Shown here: piece after piece, positions 59,984-64,000 of the stretch
Position numbering within the stretch: position 1 is the first letter of the stretch
Layout: each line of letters begins with the position of its first letter
Assembly (NCBI RefSeq): GCF_028736035.1
Contig: NZ_CP117867.1
Span: 1 to 64,000 of the forward strand
DNA length: 64,000 nucleotides
Direction: 5' to 3'
Source: Streptomyces sp. T12
GTDB taxonomy: Bacteria; Actinomycetota; Actinomycetes; Streptomycetales; Streptomycetaceae
The notes under the pieces: generated by a model
The model's database searches: none
What the model was told of the DNA's origin: nothing
The model's input: the letters and a program-made list of their open reading frames with translations, nothing else
Program-made: the position numbers and the translations under genes

Positions 59984-60027
59984 CCGGCCCCCTCGCGGCG
60001 CTTCCTTCGACGCCACGAGGGGGCCGG
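59984..60027. terminator. Second hairpin terminator
   Basis: A 12-bp perfect stem (59984-59995 with 60016-60027) followed by CCCTTT. With the hairpin before it, it isolates the RiPP side from the methyltransferase unit. Confidence 0.7.
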
Positions 60028-60283
60028 CCCTTTGGCGGCCGCACTCTCGGAGACGAAGGTCTCTGCCGCCGCCTACCGGTGGCCCCTGGGTGCGGTAACA
60101 ATGGCCCGTGCTCTCGCTCGCCCGAATCCGGGCCGAGCAACGGCACCACGTACACCCCTAGGCCGAATGCATGCACGATCCGGCTGCGGCAGCCACGTCG
60201 GCGGGCTCATTCCCTGGGGTCACGGGCCCGGCGTCCGGTACGACCGTTAGCTGTGGCATGGACTTGGCTACGGCATGGGCCGA

Positions 60284-61618
60284 TCAGGCCGCGAGCGCAT
60301 CGCGGAGCTCGCGTACGGCGGCTTCTTGGTGATGATGGGCAGGGATCGCGCGGTACAGGTCCAGTGCGCGGCGGCGGACGAGCCCGCTGCGGTAGGCCTC
60401 CGGGAGACTGTCCATCACGGCGATCGTCCGCCTGCACGCCTCGTCGGGGTCACCGTCGTGGTGGACGCACGTGGCAGCGTCGATCTTCAGCAGGGAACGC
60501 GTCATCGTGCTGGTCGACGCGGACAGCTCCAGCGCCCGGGCCTGGCTCTCCCGGGCCCGGGAAGTGTCCCCGAGCGCGGTGAACGCATGGGACAGGTGGA
60601 CGTGGTGCTTCTGCTCGCCGTGGGTGAACCAGGTGTCGGCCCGCGCGCCGGCGTCGAGTCGCTCCATGTACGTGTCGGCGACTGCAAGCGCGGCGCGGGC
60701 CTGCTCGGCCTGGCGGGAGAGGGCGTAGGCGCGGGCGGCGACGGCGGCCGCCAGGGTCGCTGCGGCGGTCGGCCGGTCTCCGGCGGCCTGTCGTGCCCGC
60801 TCGGCGAGTTGGGCGGCGGCTTGTGGGGCGCCGTAGTTGATCGGGACCATGGCCTCGCGTGCCCAGATCCAGGCGAGCAGCTGCTTGTCGCCGGACTCCC
60901 TGGCGGCTGTGGCGGCTGTGGCGAACCAGGCCCGGGCGTCGCGCCGGGCGCCGAGGTCGTGCAGCACGATCGCCGTCATGCCGGCCATCTGCCCGGCGGT
61001 CCGGCACACCCGAATCCGTGTGGCGACCGGCTGAGGGGTGCTCAGGAGGGGGCGGAGCTCGTCGAAGTCGGCGACGAGGTCGGCCAGGACACGGGTGGGG
61101 GCCTGACCGTGGTAGCCGTAGCCATAGGTCTCGGCGGCCGCTTCCAGGTCGGACAGGTCGGCCGGTTCGGTGTCGGCGGCGAGTGCCAGGTCCAACGACT
61201 GGCGGGTGTCGGTCAGTGTGGTGAGCGCCGTTCCGGTGAGACCGGCGGCGAGGGCGCCGCGCAGCAGCTGGCGGCGGTTCATGGGGTCGTCTCCATCGTC
61301 GGACTCCGGGTAGGGCGTCGGGTACCTGTCTTCCCAGGGTCGCGCAGCAAGTCCGAGAAGGGCACCCGGAATCCGAAGTGCGTCCGCAACTCGCTCGATG
61401 GTGTCAAGCGAGGTCACCGTCGCCTCGCCCCGAGCGATCTTGGAGACCCGTTCGGACCTCATGCCGCACGCCTCACCGATCCGGTTGAAGCTGACCCCGG
61501 CCCCGTGCGCCATGGCGAACACGACCGAGAAGTCCCGGTCGCGGACGGCATGGACGAACACCGGATCGCGCAGCAGACGGTACGGAACCTGAGCTGGTGA
61601 ACGCGATAAGTCGTCCAC
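60284..61618 (-). CDS. XRE regulator with TPR-like domain
   Basis: A 444-residue regulator; GTG at 61618 with GGGGGA just upstream. The helix-turn-helix lies near residues 40-75 (GVSFNRIGEACGMRSERVSKIARGEATV). Near 113-131 is MNRRQLLRGALAAGLTGTAL, a twin-Arg-like stretch often seen in this regulator family and not thought to export it. The remaining 300 residues are Ala-rich helical repeats of TPR type. Regulators of this type often control nearby biosynthetic genes; here it diverges from the precursor gene, across a 170-base gap with a palindrome. Confidence 0.85.
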   Translation of the reverse strand: MDDLSRSPAQVPYRLLRDPVFVHAVRDRDFSVVFAMAHGAGVSFNRIGEACGMRSERVSKIARGEATVTSLDTIERVADALRIPGALLGLAARPWEDRYPTPYPESDDGDDPMNRRQLLRGALAAGLTGTALTTLTDTRQSLDLALAADTEPADLSDLEAAAETYGYGYHGQAPTRVLADLVADFDELRPLLSTPQPVATRIRVCRTAGQMAGMTAIVLHDLGARRDARAWFATAATAARESGDKQLLAWIWAREAMVPINYGAPQAAAQLAERARQAAGDRPTAAATLAAAVAARAYALSRQAEQARAALAVADTYMERLDAGARADTWFTHGEQKHHVHLSHAFTALGDTSRARESQARALELSASTSTMTRSLLKIDAATCVHHDGDPDEACRRTIAVMDSLPEAYRSGLVRRRALDLYRAIPAHHHQEAAVRELRDALAA

Positions 61619-61642
61619 AAGTCCCCCTGTGTTCTTGCAGCG

Positions 61643-61697
61643 TGACGGTGCGTCAGCACAGACGATACCCCCACGGTGGGGCCCCCATGGTGGGGGT
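61643..61697. promoter_or_regulatory. Divergent operator region of RiPP locus
   Basis: ACCCCCAC (61667-61674) and GTGGGGGT (61690-61697) are perfect 8-bp arms separated by 15 bases. They enclose a second internal set of CCCCA/TGGGG blocks. TGACGGTGCGTCA at 61643-61655 is identical to 517-529. Lying between a regulator and the precursor gene, the dyad probably binds that regulator. Confidence 0.55.
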
Positions 61698-61787
61698 TAC
61701 CGGCCTCGACGAGAGCGGTTTCACTGGCGGACGTCAGCTGGCGTGCCGGTCCGGCCGGCCGCTGAACTCCAGTCCCTAGGAGGGGTC

Positions 61788-61925
61788 ATGAAGTCCAAGT
61801 CCGCTGCCGCAGCCGCGGCCACCACCGCCGTCGGAACGCCGCCGGCGGAGGAGAGCCCGGTGACCACCGAGCCGGTGGTCGTCGCCGAGGACGTCGAGAA
61901 CGACGACCCGTTCGTCCCCGCCTGA
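61788..61925 (+). CDS. Candidate RiPP precursor peptide
   Basis: Forty-five residues with a strong ribosome site (AGGAGG, 8 bases before the ATG). Residues 3-11 are a Ser/Lys/Ala run, followed by a Thr/Pro/Glu-rich middle and the acidic tail EDVENDDPFVPA. It has no Cys at all, and no Ser or Thr after Thr27. So azole formation in the tail is impossible, and backbone thioamidation by the YcaO-TfuA pair is the more likely change. The gene is followed by a hairpin and the TfuA and YcaO genes. Precursor status is inferred from size, position and signals. Confidence 0.65.
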   Translation: MKSKSAAAAAATTAVGTPPAEESPVTTEPVVVAEDVENDDPFVPA

Positions 61926-61941
61926 TCCGTAGCAGTGCCCA

Positions 61942-61985
61942 GGGTGTTCCTCCCCGTGTCCCGCAAGGGCCGGGGAGGAACACCC
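61942..61985 (+). terminator. Hairpin attenuator between precursor and tfuA
   Basis: Perfect 14-bp stem GGGTGTTCCTCCCC/GGGGAGGAACACCC with 16-nt loop, 17 bases after the precursor stop and 26 before the tfuA GTG. In RiPP operons such partial terminators raise precursor over enzyme levels. Confidence 0.8.
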
Positions 61986-62011
61986 CTCCCGTTTGACCGT
62001 AAGGAGGAGCT

Positions 62012-63274
62012 GTGCACCACGTGTACGTCGGGCCGACGCTCGCGCGGTCGGAGCCGGTGCTCTCGGAGCCGGGGGTGCGGGTGCTGCCGCCGGTCCGGCA
62101 CGGGGACCTGTTCGACGCCTCGATCTGCGACGGCGACACGGCCGTGATCATCGACGGGGTGTACCACCAGGCCCCGGCGCTCAAGCACAAGGAGATCCTG
62201 CACGCGATGGGCCGGGGCGTGCAGGTGATCGGCGCGGCCAGCATCGGCGCCCTGCGGGCCGCCGAACTGGACGACTACGGGATGATCGGCATCGGCACCA
62301 TCTACACCCACTACATCAACGGAGAGATCAGCGGCGACGACGAGGTCGCGGTCGGCCAGGCCCCGGACGGGGACCAGGAGGCGCTGACCTGGCCCCTGGT
62401 CAACGTGCGGCACGTTCTTCAACTGGCCCGGGCGGCCGGAATCATGGACGAGGCGCGGGCCGAGCAGCTGCTCGCCGCGCTGCGCGGCGTCTACTACCCG
62501 CAGCGCACCACGGCCGCCGTACGGGCCGTCTGCCAGCGACAGGGAGAGGCGGAGTTCGCCGGGTGGCTGGCCGAACAGCGCGAACGCGACCCGTACTTCG
62601 GCGACCTCAAGCGCCTCGACGCCCTCGCCGCCGTACGCACCGCCCTCCGCGGCCGGGGCCCGACCGGAGCCCCACCGGCGCCGACAACGTGGGATTCGCC
62701 GTACTTCTGGGGCTGGTCCAACCACTTCGCCCGCCACGTCGTGGACGGGCTGGAGCTGCCCACGCAGATGCGCGTCATCTACCAGCAGGTGTTCGACGAG
62801 GACTTCCGGGAGCGCTGGGCCGACTTCCTCGACCACCGCTCCCGGCAACCAGCACGCGGGGGCGAGGGCTTGCCGCTGCCCGAGCGTCTTCAGCGGGCCA
62901 CCGGCGGTGTGCTGCCCGCGCACCGGGTGTTCCACCCGAAACTCGACCTGCGCGACGAGGCGACCCTCACCGTCCTGCTGGCGGGGGAGACCCGAGAAGA
63001 CCGCGTCGCGGTCGCCCGGTACGCCGACGCACTCGCCGTGTTCCGCCGCGAGAGGCCCGGGGCCGCGTCCGTGTCCGACGACGTCGCCCGCCAGGTCCTG
63101 CTCCAGGTGTGGCACTGCCAGGCGAAGACGCTCGACGCGGAGGCGTCCGCCCGCGGCCTGATCAGCGGGGCGTACGCCGTCGAGACGGTCAAGCGGCTTG
63201 TGCCCGGCTTCCTGGCCGAGACGAGAGAAGAGACCGAGACGACGACGAGGGAGGCGGCCTGTGATGGGCGGTAA
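62012..63274 (+). CDS. TfuA-like protein
   Basis: A 420-residue protein from GTG at 62012, with AAGGAGGAG upstream. The N-terminal 160 residues carry the TfuA core: IIDGVYHQAPALKHKEIL from about residue 46, ASIGALRAAELDDYGMIGIG from about 76, and INGEISGDDEVAVGQAP. TfuA proteins partner YcaO enzymes in backbone thioamidation (methyl-coenzyme M reductase, thioviridamide-type and thiovarsolin RiPPs). The second half is less conserved and may bind the leader or a sulfur donor. It overlaps the YcaO gene by 11 bases. Confidence 0.92.
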   Translation: MHHVYVGPTLARSEPVLSEPGVRVLPPVRHGDLFDASICDGDTAVIIDGVYHQAPALKHKEILHAMGRGVQVIGAASIGALRAAELDDYGMIGIGTIYTHYINGEISGDDEVAVGQAPDGDQEALTWPLVNVRHVLQLARAAGIMDEARAEQLLAALRGVYYPQRTTAAVRAVCQRQGEAEFAGWLAEQRERDPYFGDLKRLDALAAVRTALRGRGPTGAPPAPTTWDSPYFWGWSNHFARHVVDGLELPTQMRVIYQQVFDEDFRERWADFLDHRSRQPARGGEGLPLPERLQRATGGVLPAHRVFHPKLDLRDEATLTVLLAGETREDRVAVARYADALAVFRRERPGAASVSDDVARQVLLQVWHCQAKTLDAEASARGLISGAYAVETVKRLVPGFLAETREETETTTREAACDGR

Positions 63275-64000
63275 CGGCCTGTTAGAGCTGCCCGGGACGG
63301 TGCGCGCCCGGGACCCGGAGCAGACCTGGGAGCTGCTGGCCGGACGGCTGACGAAGTACGGGATCACCCGGGTCGCCGACCTGACCGGCCTGGACACAAT
63401 CGGGCTGCCGGTGTGGACAGCGATCCGGCCCGCCTCCCGCACCCTGAGCACGTCCCAGGGCAAGGGCGCCACCAACCTGCTGGCGAAGATCTCGGCGGTC
63501 ATGGAGGCCATCGAGCTGTGGCACGTGGAACAGCCGCTGCCCGCCGCCGCACACGGCCCCGCCCAGGACATCGGCCCGCACTGCTCGCTGACCGCGCTGC
63601 CGCTGACCGTCCCGTACACCGCTGACGTGCTGGAGCGGATGGTGTGGGAGTGGACGGCGGGCAGCGGCCTGGTGAGCGGCGACAAGATGCTGATGCCCCT
63701 CGATGTGGTGCGCCGGCGGGTGCAGCGGCCGGAGTGGAGCCCGGATCTGCTGCGGGCCACCAGCACCGGCCTGGCCTGCGGGACCACCCGCGACGAGGCC
63801 CTGCTGCACGCCCTGTGCGAAGTCGTCGAACGGGATGTCCTCTACCGCGACGGCCAGTCCGGCGGACGGCGGCGCACACTGATCGCCCCCGGCACGGTCG
63901 ACGACCCCTACGCCCGGGACGTCCTCGACCGTCTGACGGCGGCGCAGATGGCTGTGGAGATCGCGCTCGTGGACGGCCCGTACGGGCTGCCGGTCGCACT
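63264..64000 (+). CDS. YcaO-family enzyme, 3' end outside window
   Basis: The first 245 residues of a YcaO ATPase, from ATG at 63264. Two ATP-binding stretches are complete: SQGKGATNLLAKISAVMEAIEL at about 64-85 and STGLACGTTRDEALLHALCEVVERD at about 167-191, with the Glu residues that bind Mg-ATP. The YcaO enzyme phosphorylates the backbone amide so that a nucleophile (here probably sulfide, given TfuA) can replace oxygen. The start GTG at 63261 is in frame as well. The gene is cut by the window edge. Confidence 0.93.
   Translation, partial: MGGNGLLELPGTVRARDPEQTWELLAGRLTKYGITRVADLTGLDTIGLPVWTAIRPASRTLSTSQGKGATNLLAKISAVMEAIELWHVEQPLPAAAHGPAQDIGPHCSLTALPLTVPYTADVLERMVWEWTAGSGLVSGDKMLMPLDVVRRRVQRPEWSPDLLRATSTGLACGTTRDEALLHALCEVVERDVLYRDGQSGGRRRTLIAPGTVDDPYARDVLDRLTAAQMAVEIALVDGPYGLPVA

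Larger units (their letters stand above)
59907..60283. other. Intergenic stretch between converging genes
   Basis: Three hundred and eighty bases between the methyltransferase gene and the leftward regulator. Two hairpins at its start (below) serve as terminators for the rightward gene. No gene or other feature was seen in 60028-60283. Confidence 0.4.

Noticed and set aside
1..64000. CRISPR arrays, insertion sequences, integrases
   Set aside because: No regularly spaced repeat-spacer pattern, transposase or tyrosine/serine integrase with catalytic residues was seen; the resolvase-like part at 54721 lacks its active Ser.

Overview
The window is high-GC actinobacterial DNA, most likely from a Streptomyces extrachromosomal element. 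Evidence: strong G/C bias at third codon positions, GTG starts and 4-base ATGA/GTGA gene overlaps, DUF2637 Spd-like proteins, WhiJ-type XRE/DUF397/ATPase genes, a ParA/ParB pair, and no ribosomal or housekeeping genes. A large, possibly linear, conjugative plasmid fits best. No integrase, transposase, rRNA or CRISPR array was seen, and no relaxase could be recognised.

Left module (1-11.9 kb). Clustered hairpins and iteron-like repeats (17-386) precede a 1946-residue DUF3560 protein. Small plasmid genes follow, including a ribbon-helix-helix-like protein at 8988. Four of these genes share a promoter-like element, and five copies of an 18-bp dyad lie in the module. Facing leftward are a zinc-finger protein, a winged-helix protein (possible replication or control protein) and an orphan Phd-like antitoxin. 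Middle-left (12.1-21.2 kb): a run of tiny overlapping genes, a secreted protein, a tRNA-like sequence, a GntR-type regulator, DUF2637 and other membrane proteins, then parA-parB with three candidate parS palindromes.

Conjugation module (21.4-37.0 kb). An FtsK/TcpA-like coupling ATPase, a second DUF2637 protein, a TcpC/VirB8-like protein, two small membrane proteins, a VirB4-like ATPase, a VirB6-like polytopic protein and a lytic transglycosylase/NlpC-P60 hydrolase form a Tn916/pCW3-type type IV secretion system. This differs from the single-protein TraB transfer of typical small Streptomyces plasmids. Four upstream regions (11.5, 21.4, 26.6 and 32.0 kb) carry the same GTGGTAAG-type operator, three of them within a long conserved promoter block. 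A 0.9-kb array of TTGGAA hexamers lies just before tcpC.

Tad/Flp pilus module (37.4-50.7 kb). A lipoprotein and a secreted protein precede SAF-domain CpaB, a TadZ-like protein, TadA, TadB, TadC, a Flp-pilin-like peptide, two TadE-like pseudopilins, a TadG-like protein, a giant membrane LysM-BTAD protein and an A24 prepilin peptidase.

Right module (50.7-64 kb). Membrane and unknown genes are followed by a WhiJ/AbaA-like regulatory cluster (XRE-DUF5753, DUF397, two HATPase proteins, DUF6415-like, GNAT and small proteins), a DUF574 methyltransferase, and an XRE/TPR regulator divergent from a RiPP locus. That locus has a 45-residue Cys-free candidate precursor, a hairpin attenuator, a TfuA-like protein and a YcaO cyclodehydratase cut by the window edge. 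It is a candidate thioamidated-peptide cluster and the most interesting lead for new chemistry.
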